The notes beneath the pieces are model-generated. The model did no database searches and was not told the origin of the DNA. It saw only the letters and a program-made list of their open reading frames with translations. Below are positions 1 to 10,531 of a DNA stretch of 64,000 bases, one piece after another. Source of the DNA: Dokdonia sinensis. GTDB lineage: Bacteria; Bacteroidota; Bacteroidia; Flavobacteriales; Flavobacteriaceae. The stretch lies in assembly GCF_003688895.1 (NCBI RefSeq), contig NZ_REFV01000002.1, forward strand, positions 248,001 to 312,000. Reading direction: 5' to 3'. Position 1 is the first letter of the stretch; each line of letters starts with the position of its first letter. A program made the position numbers and the translations under genes.

Positions 1-1
1 T

Positions 2-151
2 TGTTTCGGCATTTGCGAGTGGCAAGTATACGGTGCAGTAGCAACACTAAAAGTATATGGGCGTTTAAGCATTCTCTTTATAATGGCATTTTGTATAGTT
101 ACGCTTTCGCGAAAGCGTAAAAAAATCCCTACAAACTATAGACCACTCTAA
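2..151 (+). CDS. possible 3' end of a membrane protein gene (cut by window edge)
   Basis: The frame starting at base 2 is open to a TAA at 149-151. It reads as a short hydrophobic stretch (SILFIMAFCIVTL) followed by a basic tail (SRKRKK), which is how many inner-membrane proteins end. The repeated genomic palindrome at 99-120 lies inside it and encodes TLSRK. It would converge with and overlap the 3' end of the receptor gene on the other strand by 23 bases. Frame 1 is also open to base 120 but does not look protein-like. With only 49 codons visible no family can be named, and the segment may be non-coding. Confidence 0.3.
   Translation, partial: CFGICEWQVYGAVATLKVYGRLSILFIMAFCIVTLSRKRKKIPTNYRPL
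99..120. repeat. 22-bp genomic palindrome, perfect copy
   Basis: Perfect palindrome with half-site TTACGCTTTCG, followed by an A-run. It is the first of many copies in this window. It lies just beyond the stop of the minus-strand receptor gene and could also serve as a hairpin there. Confidence 0.9.
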
Positions 152-2843
152 AAGTCAAGAAACGTGGTTGTATAAACGTTTCGGCGTTAAAAACCGAAAT
201 GTTATTTGCACTATTGCGTACCTGAGAGTCGATATTTAATAAGTTCGTTGCTCTAATTTCATATTCAAATTTTGCATCGCGGTCCTTACGATATGAAAGA
301 TTTGCATCCCAATTCTGGAAGGATTGTGACTGGCCATTACCTATGTCTTGATTTGTGTAACTGTAATTTGTACGGAAAGTAAACTTTTTTAAGATATACG
401 CATCTACCTCTATAGATGGTGCATTTGTCACAAACGTTGTTTTGCGATTACCCTGATTATTATCTGTCACACTATAGCGGTATTGCAGGCTCACGTTAGG
501 TGCTATTTTAAAATTAGTGCGTACTCCTGGGGTGTATGTTTGCGTAAATCCTTCATTAAGAGATTGCGTGCCCTGAATAAACTGGTTTATCTTGCTGTAA
601 TTAAAACTTGCGTTAAGCGTTCCTCTTATCTTCCCAAAAGTGCGCTGCACACGACCAAAAACACTTACATTTTCGTCTGCAAAATTAGAATTAAAGAAAG
701 TACTTGTCCGTATCACATTGTCAAAACTGGTCAAGCTACGGATCTGGTCTACATTGCTGGAATAGGCAGCTCTCGCAAAGACATTTGTATAATTAAATAA
801 ATTAAAGCTACTGTAGAGTAAGCTTACGTTATGTGAGAGTGCGTTCTGTAGGTCTGGTTCTCCAAATTGTATGCTATTGATATCGTTAAGCACTAAACCC
901 TGAGCAAGCCTAGTCACATCTGTAAACTGGTTACGCAGTTCATAACGCGCCGTAAGAGATTCACTCTTTTTAAACTGGATACGCGTCTCAAAATCTGGAA
1001 GGATGCGCACAAAATTATCTTCAAAAGTTTCTCCAAACTGGATATTCTTATTGCCATAAGCGTGTACAGAAAAGCCAGGAGTAAAGGTGAAAATTCCAGT
1101 TTTTACTCTATAGTGTGCTCCAAGGTAAATATCCCGAAAATTATATTCGGTATCATTAGAGGCACGGCCGGCGTTAAAATTAGGCGTGGGATTTAAGATT
1201 TCACCCCCTGTAAGAAATTGGAAAATATTGGAGTTAAACTCCTGACGACTCAATATCGTTCCAAAAGTGAAATTTATATTACTACGCTTATTGAGAATAT
1301 GAAAATAATCAAGCTTTGCGTCTAGCTGATTTGATTTTATACGACGTTCTTGCCCTACGTTGTAATTATCAAGAGAAGTGTCCAGTCCTAACGCAATTGC
1401 CGTATTATCAAATGCATCTTCTCCCTCTGGATCATTGTCTAGAAAAGCATTATAAAAAGGATCCTCATTTTTAAATAAATGTTGTGCTTCAAAAGCAAAT
1501 ATATTATTCTCATCTAGTGTATAATAATAGTTGAGACTTTGATTAAGACTAAAAGGTGTTACTTCATCTAGTTGATTTGTATTACCTATTACAGAAGAAA
1601 AACGGTTCTGGTCTTGAGAGTCCTGTGATATACGACCTAGGATATCATAATCCATTTGATTATTCAAATTAGGTTGGTAAGAAGCGCTTAGCTTCATAAG
1701 TCCTTGATCAGATCGTTCTCTTGTACTTTGCTCTGTGACTTCGTCCGGAATTCCTAAATCCGTATTTGTGTATTGTATAAAGCTTGTTTCTCTGGAAATA
1801 ATACGACTGCTATTAAAAATAGCAAAACCGCTCAGGTCTAGGGTAGGGTTAGGTGCGTAACTAAAGTTTGCCGTAGCCAGCTGGTTTTCAATTTCTAAAG
1901 CATTGTTTTGATTTGTCAAAAAACTGAGACTGTTATCACCTAAGTTAATGTCTGTACCACTACTCCTGCTAGGAGACCTAAAACCTCCTCCAAAACCTCT
2001 AATATCTCTTCTAGAAAGTGCAACTTCTCCAGTATTATTAAGATCTCCTATAAAGTTAATACTGTATTTAGGACTGTAGTAAAAAAGCTTGGGTTGTAAT
2101 ACATATAACTCGTTATCTGGCGATGTACCTCCACCAGCAGTGATATCTCCAAACCAAAAATTTTCTTTCCCTTCTTTGAGCTTAATATTTATGGCAACAT
2201 TGTCTTGATTATTGCGTACCCCACTCAGTTGACCTACCTCTGCATAATTGCGTAAAACCTGAACTTTTGATACGGCATTAGACGGAATGTTTTTTGTAGC
2301 AAGTTTTGTGTCTCCGTCAAAAAAGTCTTTACCATTTACCATTAGTTTATTGACGACTTTTCCCTCTACTTCTATTTGCCCGTCCTCGTTTATTTCTACG
2401 CCGGGGAGGTTTTCTAGTACGTCTTCTAGCTTACGTTCAGAGCCAGTATTAAAAGATTCTGCATTGTAGATAAGCGTGTCTCCGCGCACCACGACAGGCA
2501 TCTCATATACAAGCTCTACCTCGTTAAGGGAGTTGTCTGGTTTTAAGGTGTAGTCTTTTATAATATTGGATTCCTTAGTCTCAAGGATTTCTTCATAGGT
2601 AGACATTCCTATATAACTCGCTTGAATTTTATATGTGCTATTAACAGCGAGTTTAAGTAAATACTTTCCCTTTTCATCTGTTATGCCGTAAGATTCTAAG
2701 GCATTTGTAGCTTGATTAAAGGCTACAACATTTGCAAGTTCTAATCCATTGTTTAAGCTATCTTTTACAACGCCCTCAAGTTTTATTTGTGCAGTTGAGG
2801 CTAGGGTTACAAATAATACTGTAATAGTAATTATGTTTCGCAT
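129..2843 (-). CDS. TonB-dependent outer-membrane receptor / beta-barrel protein
   Basis: 904-residue protein with a Sec signal peptide (about 1-19, ending STAQ). A carboxypeptidase-like regulatory (CNA-B type) domain follows at about 20-110. Next is a plug-like region at about 115-225 containing GDTLIYNAESF and LENLPGVEI, then a long beta-barrel ending in an aromatic strand (FRVVYSL). This is the usual build of Bacteroidota outer-membrane receptors that import substrates with TonB/ExbBD energy. It lies 48 bp behind a GLPGLI protein, a pairing common in Flavobacteria, and both may be co-transcribed with the upstream membrane regulator. The substrate cannot be read from the sequence. No SusD-type partner is present, so a classic polysaccharide locus is unlikely. 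Confidence 0.85.
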   Translation of the reverse strand: MRNIITITVLFVTLASTAQIKLEGVVKDSLNNGLELANVVAFNQATNALESYGITDEKGKYLLKLAVNSTYKIQASYIGMSTYEEILETKESNIIKDYTLKPDNSLNEVELVYEMPVVVRGDTLIYNAESFNTGSERKLEDVLENLPGVEINEDGQIEVEGKVVNKLMVNGKDFFDGDTKLATKNIPSNAVSKVQVLRNYAEVGQLSGVRNNQDNVAINIKLKEGKENFWFGDITAGGGTSPDNELYVLQPKLFYYSPKYSINFIGDLNNTGEVALSRRDIRGFGGGFRSPSRSSGTDINLGDNSLSFLTNQNNALEIENQLATANFSYAPNPTLDLSGFAIFNSSRIISRETSFIQYTNTDLGIPDEVTEQSTRERSDQGLMKLSASYQPNLNNQMDYDILGRISQDSQDQNRFSSVIGNTNQLDEVTPFSLNQSLNYYYTLDENNIFAFEAQHLFKNEDPFYNAFLDNDPEGEDAFDNTAIALGLDTSLDNYNVGQERRIKSNQLDAKLDYFHILNKRSNINFTFGTILSRQEFNSNIFQFLTGGEILNPTPNFNAGRASNDTEYNFRDIYLGAHYRVKTGIFTFTPGFSVHAYGNKNIQFGETFEDNFVRILPDFETRIQFKKSESLTARYELRNQFTDVTRLAQGLVLNDINSIQFGEPDLQNALSHNVSLLYSSFNLFNYTNVFARAAYSSNVDQIRSLTSFDNVIRTSTFFNSNFADENVSVFGRVQRTFGKIRGTLNASFNYSKINQFIQGTQSLNEGFTQTYTPGVRTNFKIAPNVSLQYRYSVTDNNQGNRKTTFVTNAPSIEVDAYILKKFTFRTNYSYTNQDIGNGQSQSFQNWDANLSYRKDRDAKFEYEIRATNLLNIDSQVRNSANNISVFNAETFIQPRFLTFRVVYSL

Positions 2844-2891
2844 TGAGAGGTGTCTTGAAGATTAGTGATTTCAGGAAAAATAGTGATCGTA

Positions 2892-3728
2892 TTACCCTCT
2901 TCTTCGTCCACGATTATCTCTCATTTCCTGCATTTTTGTGCGTACGGTACTTTGATAATCTGCTTTTGTGATTTCTTTTCCTTTATCAGGTGCTTCTATT
3001 ACGATGCTCTCTCCTGGATTAATTACCACTTTAGAACATAACATTGTCATATTACCTGCACTTACTTCCAAGATTAATCCAGGAAGGCCCCAGTACTCCC
3101 CTGGACCGTGACTCACGGGTATTTGTAACGTGTACCACGCCTCTACTTCTGTCATTGGTACTTCTGGTTCAGCGGTTTCTCCGTCTGCACTTGCAGTGTC
3201 AGATGCCTGAGCAGTTCTAAGGTCTCCCCAAGAAAAATCGTACCAAGTAAGATCTGCAGTAGGAACAGAAGCGGTTGCTTTAAAGGTAGTGTACTTCCCA
3301 ACTTGCTTGGTTTCGGAACCCATTTGCCAGTCTATTTCTTGTAATTTGTCTTTTACGAGGAATTTCTTTCCGTAAAACTCCTGACTCTGCACAAGTTGAT
3401 TTTCCTTTACATTTTTATATTGCTCACCTCTGGCGAAATTTGCTCCCCAAGTGTCTGTAGCTCCAGACATCGCATCCATTTTAACCTCTTCATTAAAAAC
3501 TGATTCCGTTTTATTGAAATCTAGAATATAAGTTTTTTCGAGGCGATTTTTGAGTCTTGCATAGGTCTCTTTTTTCTGAGCCTCGCTCATTCTCGCGCCC
3601 CAGCTTCCTAATTCCATTTTAGATTTAGAAGCATAATAGGCCTTGCCCTGAAACTCTTGAGCCTCTGGCTGAAGTGACATAGGCAACGTGACAAAGAATA
3701 ATGTTATGGTTAAGAGAATTGCTTTCAT
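2892..3728 (-). CDS. GLPGLI family protein
   Basis: Secreted protein of about 278 residues with a signal peptide starting MKAILLTITLFF. It carries the family's name motif as WGLPGLILEV in its C-terminal half, preceded by HGPGEYW. The GLPGLI family (TIGR01200) is restricted to Bacteroidetes and has no settled biochemical role. It is often encoded beside a TonB-dependent receptor, as here. An upstream in-frame ATG at 3776 would add MFNLCLLWLNILKIAM, which is unlike a signal peptide start, so I chose the ATG at 3728 (3731 is equally possible). The C-terminus is strongly basic (RDNRGRRRG). Confidence 0.85.
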   Translation of the reverse strand: MKAILLTITLFFVTLPMSLQPEAQEFQGKAYYASKSKMELGSWGARMSEAQKKETYARLKNRLEKTYILDFNKTESVFNEEVKMDAMSGATDTWGANFARGEQYKNVKENQLVQSQEFYGKKFLVKDKLQEIDWQMGSETKQVGKYTTFKATASVPTADLTWYDFSWGDLRTAQASDTASADGETAEPEVPMTEVEAWYTLQIPVSHGPGEYWGLPGLILEVSAGNMTMLCSKVVINPGESIVIEAPDKGKEITKADYQSTVRTKMQEMRDNRGRRRG

Positions 3729-3829
3729 CATAGCTATTTTTAAAATGTTTAACCAAAGTAGACAAAGATTAAACATTGTCAGTGGGTTTTGTTAAAACCT
3801 TAACATAGTCTAGCTATAAATATGATTAA

Positions 3830-4720
3830 TTAGTTGATTTCCAGTCGGTAGCCCACCCCATGCACATTTGCAATTTTGATAGAGTCATCCTCTTTCAGCT
3901 TTTTGCGGAGTTTTGAAATGTAGGTGTCCAGACTTCGGCCTACAATGACGCCGTTGTCTTCCCAAACGCTTTTTGTAAGCTCCTCTCGCTTGATAATCTC
4001 ATTAGGTCTGGCGACAAATATGGCTAGGAGCTCGCACTCTTTGCGCGATAGGGGCAACTCTTTTGCTTCTTTTACAAGTTTGTTCTGTTCAGGATAAAAG
4101 TGAAAGCTTCCTAGTTTCTCATAATTTTCATTTGGTAAAGGCGATAGAGGTGTCCCTTTTTTGCTTTCGCGAAAACTTGTTCCGAATTCATTTCGGGAGC
4201 GGAAAACCACAAGTCCCAAAATTCCAAATGCAAATAACGTAATAGCGATCTTAGTGGTAGAAAGCGGTGCAGCCTCTTCTATAAAAAGGATTTCGATGGT
4301 ATGGCAAGCGTCCGGCACCTGCCGTCCGGAACAAGGTACGATCGTTTGCTCAATATCAATATTCATCTCGTAACTGTAGGATACCTCGCGATCTTCACAC
4401 CTGAGAACTTCGACAATATAATTTTCTGGTAATCCCGCTTTTGCAAAATTTTTATCAAGAATCGCAACAAGGCTATCAGGAAAAAACGTGAGTTCCTTCT
4501 CAAATGAGAGCTGGTATTTAAGAGGCTCCAGCTGAATGACAGGTAATATAATCGAAGTGCTGTCCTGGTTAGATAATAAAAGTTCATTCCCAACCTGACG
4601 TAAAGCAATTTTTACACGTTCGGGTAGTTTATTGTCAGGCTCTTCATGAAAGGGAACCATCCACGATATGGTAAGCAAGCAAATGATTGCTGTAATGATC
4701 TGTAGTTTTTTTGTGCTCAT
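3830..4720 (-). CDS. membrane-anchored winged-helix transcriptional regulator (ToxR-like topology)
   Basis: 296 residues. An N-terminal hydrophobic segment (about 8-24) precedes an extracytoplasmic domain of about 130 residues with two cysteine pairs. A second membrane helix at about 155-172 (IAITLFAFGILGLVVF) leads to a cytoplasmic C-terminal OmpR/PhoB-type winged helix at about 200-296. Visible DNA-binding features are LSRKECELLAIF, IIKREELTKSVW and the recognition-helix stretch SLDTYISKLRKKL, ending HGVGYRLEI. No receiver domain is present, so sensing probably happens outside the cytoplasm, as in ToxR/CadC, but with the DNA-binding domain at the opposite end. It is divergent from the YceI gene and sits upstream of the GLPGLI and receptor genes, its likely targets. 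The repeat palindrome, degenerate here, encodes FRES at 4162-4175. Confidence 0.75.
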   Translation of the reverse strand: MSTKKLQIITAIICLLTISWMVPFHEEPDNKLPERVKIALRQVGNELLLSNQDSTSIILPVIQLEPLKYQLSFEKELTFFPDSLVAILDKNFAKAGLPENYIVEVLRCEDREVSYSYEMNIDIEQTIVPCSGRQVPDACHTIEILFIEEAAPLSTTKIAITLFAFGILGLVVFRSRNEFGTSFRESKKGTPLSPLPNENYEKLGSFHFYPEQNKLVKEAKELPLSRKECELLAIFVARPNEIIKREELTKSVWEDNGVIVGRSLDTYISKLRKKLKEDDSIKIANVHGVGYRLEIN

Positions 4721-4837
4721 TATGATGCAAATAACCGCTTTCTAACCGAGATTTTACAACTGTTGACACTTCTTTTACATTATTTTGACACTTGAAAGTC
4801 CCAGCCGCATCTAGTTTTACTCGAAAATAAAAACAAG

Positions 4838-5401
4838 ATGCAAAAACTCATTATCACCATCATCATTTTAAGTAGCGCTATATGTAACGCACAATTTTTA
4901 GATACTAATTACACGCTGGATACAGATAAAAGTATCATTAAGTGGAAGGGGAGTTACTCTTTTAACTTCGGCGAGCATCCGGGCATCGTACAATTTGAAA
5001 AGGGAACGCTCAAGACCCAGAACAATATGATCACAGGGGGCGAATTTACCATCGATATGACCACTATTGCAAATGATCCAGATATAGACCACGAGAGTCC
5101 CATAGAACATTTGCGCGACGAGGATTTCTTTCATGTTTCAAAATTTCCAAAAGCCGTGCTTAAAATTACAGATGTGATTTACATCAAAGAAAAAAACTTG
5201 CACGAGGTAACTGCAGATCTTACAATAAAGGGAATTACAAAGTCGCAAAAGTTTTATGCTACAGCAAGCGGAGAGAACAATACTTTTAAAACAAAATTTA
5301 AAATAGACCGAACCCGCTGGGGAATCATTTATAACCATAAACTCAAAGACCAAGCGATAAGTGATGCTATTGAATTTGATGTGCTATTGACTTTTAAATA
5401 A
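4838..5401 (+). CDS. YceI family protein
   Basis: 187 residues with a signal peptide (MQKLIITIIILSSAICNA). A YceI-like lipocalin-type beta-barrel follows, with YTLDTDKSIIKWKGSY near the start and the typical HLRDEDFFHVSKFP segment in the middle. YceI proteins bind polyisoprenoid or amphiphilic ligands in the periplasm and are often stress-linked. The gene is divergent from the membrane regulator at 4720. Its TAA stop shares an A with the ATG of the next gene (TAATG), so the two are probably translated from one message. Confidence 0.85.
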   Translation: MQKLIITIIILSSAICNAQFLDTNYTLDTDKSIIKWKGSYSFNFGEHPGIVQFEKGTLKTQNNMITGGEFTIDMTTIANDPDIDHESPIEHLRDEDFFHVSKFPKAVLKITDVIYIKEKNLHEVTADLTIKGITKSQKFYATASGENNTFKTKFKIDRTRWGIIYNHKLKDQAISDAIEFDVLLTFK

Positions 5402-5976
5402 TGAACTATCTATTTTTTACTATCCTAGTATCTCTGACCGTTTCCTCTCAAGTAGTTTGTCAGGAAGAAAGTCATCCTTCATTTCTAAAAGCAGATAATG
5501 ACTGGAGTTCAGAAATTATCGTACTTCCCGTAGATTGGGCTCCTGGGATGACCGTTACGGGTTATGAAGAACTACTTTTTGCCCCAGGCTGGTCAGACCC
5601 AAAAAGCGATTGTTTTTGGTCGTTAGTAATGGGGTGGAAATTAGAGGCTAGGGAGTCGCTAGACACACGATTAATTTCAGAAAACCTAAAATATTATTAT
5701 GATGGATTAATGAAACCTAACCATTGGGCCACCGAGTTTCCAGATCCTATAGTTTATCTTGATATGCTGAGCAAAGATGATTTTACTACAACTTATACGG
5801 GTAAATTAGTCGTTTTTGATGGGTTTCATACGGGAAAAATTATAGAGCTCAACATACGTGCGAGGCAGCAGTTTGATAAGGATTCAGAGCAGACCTTTAT
5901 AATTATTCAGTTTTCTACACAATCATTAGAGCATACTATTTGGAAAGAATTGGGAAGCGTCGTTTTAAAAACATAA
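5401..5976 (+). CDS. secreted protein of unknown function
   Basis: 191 residues with an N-terminal signal peptide (MNYLFFTILVSLTVSSQVVCQ). It contains several aromatic motifs (DWAPGMTVTGYEELLFAPGW, FWSLVMGWKL). I do not recognise the family. The start codon overlaps the stop of the YceI gene by one base, which implies translational coupling and perhaps a joint periplasmic role. It converges with the EEP-family hydrolase gene; the 20-bp gap between the two stops leaves no room for a separate terminator. Confidence 0.6.
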   Translation: MNYLFFTILVSLTVSSQVVCQEESHPSFLKADNDWSSEIIVLPVDWAPGMTVTGYEELLFAPGWSDPKSDCFWSLVMGWKLEARESLDTRLISENLKYYYDGLMKPNHWATEFPDPIVYLDMLSKDDFTTTYTGKLVVFDGFHTGKIIELNIRARQQFDKDSEQTFIIIQFSTQSLEHTIWKELGSVVLKT

Positions 5977-5996
5977 GCTCTAGTAATTTGAGTTTT

Positions 5997-6827
5997 TTAA
6001 AATATCTTAAAACTTGCAACAAAGGGTAAATGATCTGAAACTTGTTTCTTAAAAGCCTCACGGCCTAGGTTCATCGTCCAATGCATTGGGAAAAGACGTA
6101 AGCTCCCCTTTACATAATCTGTTGCGTAGGTACGCGATACCGCAAAGCCATCCAAAAGATTTGCCCGTCCTTTTTCTAAAATATGAGAAAACCGATCCTG
6201 TAAATCCCAGCAGGAAACAAAATCCATAAGATCATCGCCGCCCAGATGATGAAAATTGCTCACGTCCTGCCCAGGAATCATATTAAAATCTCCCATAAGT
6301 AATATCGTACGTCGTTTAAAACCAGATGTGTTTCTCAGCTTTGTGATATAGTTTCCAATAAATTTACATTGACTATCCCGCAGTTGTTGCTCTGGTCTGT
6401 CGCGACCAGATTTAAGATGAACGCCTATGAGAACTGCCTTAAACTTATTAATTTTTACGTCTACACGTACAGCGCGACGGCCACGCCCGTAATCACCCTG
6501 TGAACCTTCGATGAGTTGTGCATTAGAAACTTGTACACCTTCTTTATGTAAAAAACCAATATGGATATGCCCATCTGGTTGTTCTAAAATTGTATAGTTA
6601 TAAATGATGCCATACTCGCTAGCAATCATATCTGCGAGCGTTTTTATGTGACTTATAGGACTTACTTCGACGAGGGTAACAAGTTCTGCATCTAGAAGGG
6701 CAAGACCTTCTGCTTGATTTGCCGCTCTTTTGCTGGTCGGGTCTATACCTAAGCTTGTATTTTTTGGATTATACCCTGCTAGATTCCATACAGCGATACG
6801 GGCGAGACTGTGTTGAAAATGAACCAT
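5997..6827 (-). CDS. endonuclease/exonuclease/phosphatase (EEP) family hydrolase
   Basis: 276 residues matching the EEP fold. RIAVWNLAGYNP near the start supplies the metal-binding Asn. TLVEVSPI supplies the Glu, GVHLKSGRDR the catalytic-loop His, MGDFNMI the Asp/Asn pair and VSDHLPFVASF the terminal SDH triad. Family members are metal-dependent phosphodiesterases (nucleases, phospholipase-like enzymes). There is no signal peptide, so a cytoplasmic role is likely, but the substrate is unknown. The neighbouring katG is on the same strand but separated by a terminator, so this looks like a single-gene unit. Confidence 0.75.
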   Translation of the reverse strand: MVHFQHSLARIAVWNLAGYNPKNTSLGIDPTSKRAANQAEGLALLDAELVTLVEVSPISHIKTLADMIASEYGIIYNYTILEQPDGHIHIGFLHKEGVQVSNAQLIEGSQGDYGRGRRAVRVDVKINKFKAVLIGVHLKSGRDRPEQQLRDSQCKFIGNYITKLRNTSGFKRRTILLMGDFNMIPGQDVSNFHHLGGDDLMDFVSCWDLQDRFSHILEKGRANLLDGFAVSRTYATDYVKGSLRLFPMHWTMNLGREAFKKQVSDHLPFVASFKIF

Positions 6828-6913
6828 CTTAATATTTTAAATTTACATTCAATAAATGTAATTATTTAAAAACTAAGTGTTTATATCTATATTCGTTTTA
6901 AGTAATGGCATAA

Positions 6914-6943
6914 AAAAACTGGCTCAATGTTGAACCAGTTTTT
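6914..6943 (-). terminator. intrinsic terminator of katG
   Basis: On the minus strand the sequence forms a stem AAAAACTGG / CCAGTTTTT around a 12-base loop and runs into a T-tract. It lies 35 bp past the katG stop. The A/T flanks make it usable on both strands. Confidence 0.7.
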
Positions 6944-6950
6944 GAGGTTA

Positions 6951-6972
6951 TTACGCTTTCGCGAAAGCGTAA
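6951..6972. repeat. 22-bp genomic palindrome, perfect copy
   Basis: Perfect copy, half-site TTACGCTTTCG, located 5 bp after the katG stop codon and immediately before the katG terminator. Confidence 0.9.
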
Positions 6973-6977
6973 AAAAT

Positions 6978-9239
<2,262 letters not shown>

Positions 9240-9322
9240 TTATAAACGTAGCATTCATAGTTTTTCATTTAATTAATTAAACGAATGATTGATAAAACTT
9301 ATAGTAGTGCCAAGTTTCCTAG

Positions 9323-9344
9323 TTATGCTTTCGCGAAAGCGTAA
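9323..9344. repeat. 22-bp genomic palindrome, one-base variant
   Basis: TTATG instead of TTACG on the left half; the inner 14-mer at 9327-9340 is exact. It lies in the 242-bp gap between katG and the MarC-like gene, where I see nothing else apart from a possible weak TACCTTTG (-7 type) element at 9402-9409. Confidence 0.85.
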
Positions 9345-9436
9345 CCTATATTTTACAATTTATTCATACATAATGTACAAGACTGATCATCATATTAGAG
9401 GTACCTTTGCCGCCGTTTTCAAATACACATTAGACT

Positions 9437-10018
9437 ATGTTTAATTTAAAAGAAATTCTTACAGCTACAATGGTTCTTTTTGCTGTGATCGATATTATAG
9501 GTAGTATTCCTATAATCCTAAAACTGCGCAAGAAAGCAGGTCACATCCAAAGCGAGAAAGCCGCACTCGTGGCGCTTGTGGTAATGATTCTTTTTGTGTT
9601 TGTAGGAGAGAGTATACTAGGTCTTATTGGGATTAATGTTTATGAGTTTGCTGTGGCGGGGTCGTTTATCCTTTTCTTTATAGCACTAGAGATGATTCTC
9701 GGGGTGAGTATTTTTAAAGATGATGAGACGTTGAGCAAGAAAACAGTATCTGTGTTCCCACTTGCTTTCCCGCTGGTTGCTGGTCCAGGAACGCTAACGT
9801 CGTTGCTAGCCTTGCGTGCCGAATATGAACTGATGAATATTCTTGTAGCTGTAGCTCTCAATATCCTGCTTGTTTATGTGGTTCTTAAGACATCTAAACA
9901 TATAGAGCGCTTTCTAGGAAAGAACGGGATTGCTGTGATACACAAAGTTTTTGGTGTAATTTTGCTAGCGATTGCAGTAAAGTTGTTTACGGCAAATATT
10001 CAGGAACTTTTTAGATAG
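9437..10018 (+). CDS. MarC family integral membrane protein
   Basis: 193 residues with six hydrophobic segments, matching the MarC/UPF0056 family. Characteristic features are AVIDIIGSIPIIL in the first helix, FFIALEMILGVSIF in the middle and PLAFPLVAGPGTLTSLLAL in the fourth segment. MarC was once linked to multiple antibiotic resistance but its transport role is not established. The gene is followed after 7 bp by a small membrane protein gene, so the two are probably an operon. Confidence 0.85.
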   Translation: MFNLKEILTATMVLFAVIDIIGSIPIILKLRKKAGHIQSEKAALVALVVMILFVFVGESILGLIGINVYEFAVAGSFILFFIALEMILGVSIFKDDETLSKKTVSVFPLAFPLVAGPGTLTSLLALRAEYELMNILVAVALNILLVYVVLKTSKHIERFLGKNGIAVIHKVFGVILLAIAVKLFTANIQELFR

Positions 10019-10025
10019 AAAATAG

Positions 10026-10229
10026 ATGAAAAAGGCACTTATTGTATTGATAATTTTGGCGATAGTATTAGGGGTCTTTAATGCTACTCAAATTAATTTA
10101 GACCAGTCTTTTAAAGGTGATAATGCCGTTGCGGCAATAGGAGTAATAGGTTGTGCGTGCGTAGTGGTACTTTTGTTAATCTTAAGGAGCAGCAAAAAAA
10201 TAGCCGAAAGAGCTAAGGGGAATTCTTAG
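10026..10229 (+). CDS. small two-helix membrane protein, unknown function
   Basis: 67 residues with two hydrophobic stretches, at about 4-20 (LIVLIILAIVLGVFNAT) and 36-54 (AAIGVIGCACVVVLLLIL), and a basic C-terminus. The build resembles small LapA/DUF1049-like proteins but I cannot assign it firmly. It starts 7 bp after marC-like and its stop interlocks with the stop of the convergent gene (shared TTA/TAG bases at 10226-10229). Confidence 0.65.
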   Translation: MKKALIVLIILAIVLGVFNATQINLDQSFKGDNAVAAIGVIGCACVVVLLLILRSSKKIAERAKGNS

Positions 10230-10519
10230 AAAAGATAAATCAACTGTGGTTCGTAAATCTCAAAAGCGATACCTACTATAAGGGTGATTATTGCAGCTAC
10301 GGTAAAAATCTTATGTAATTTTTGGAACAGGAGTGTCCTGCGTAGTTTTCTCTTAAGGCGCTCGTCTTTAATTTTTTCCATCTCATCTTTTACAACTTCG
10401 GGAGCAAGATAAAATGGGCTTACGGAGATACCATTAGATATGAGTAATCCGGCACTATTATCCAAAAGTCGGAATATAACAGCGATTATAAATACAAATA
10501 CAGAAGCAATTATTAGCAT
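10226..10519 (-). CDS. small membrane protein, unknown function
   Basis: 97 residues. A membrane helix at about 1-16 and another at about 72-86 (FTVAAIITLIVGIAF) enclose a charged, coiled-coil-like middle (VVKDEMEKIKDERLKRKLRR). I do not recognise the family. It starts 12 bp downstream of the S41 protease stop on the same strand, so it probably forms the end of the dCMP deaminase-protease operon. Confidence 0.6.
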   Translation of the reverse strand: MLIIASVFVFIIAVIFRLLDNSAGLLISNGISVSPFYLAPEVVKDEMEKIKDERLKRKLRRTLLFQKLHKIFTVAAIITLIVGIAFEIYEPQLIYLF

Positions 10520-10531
10520 AGGACCCCCTTC

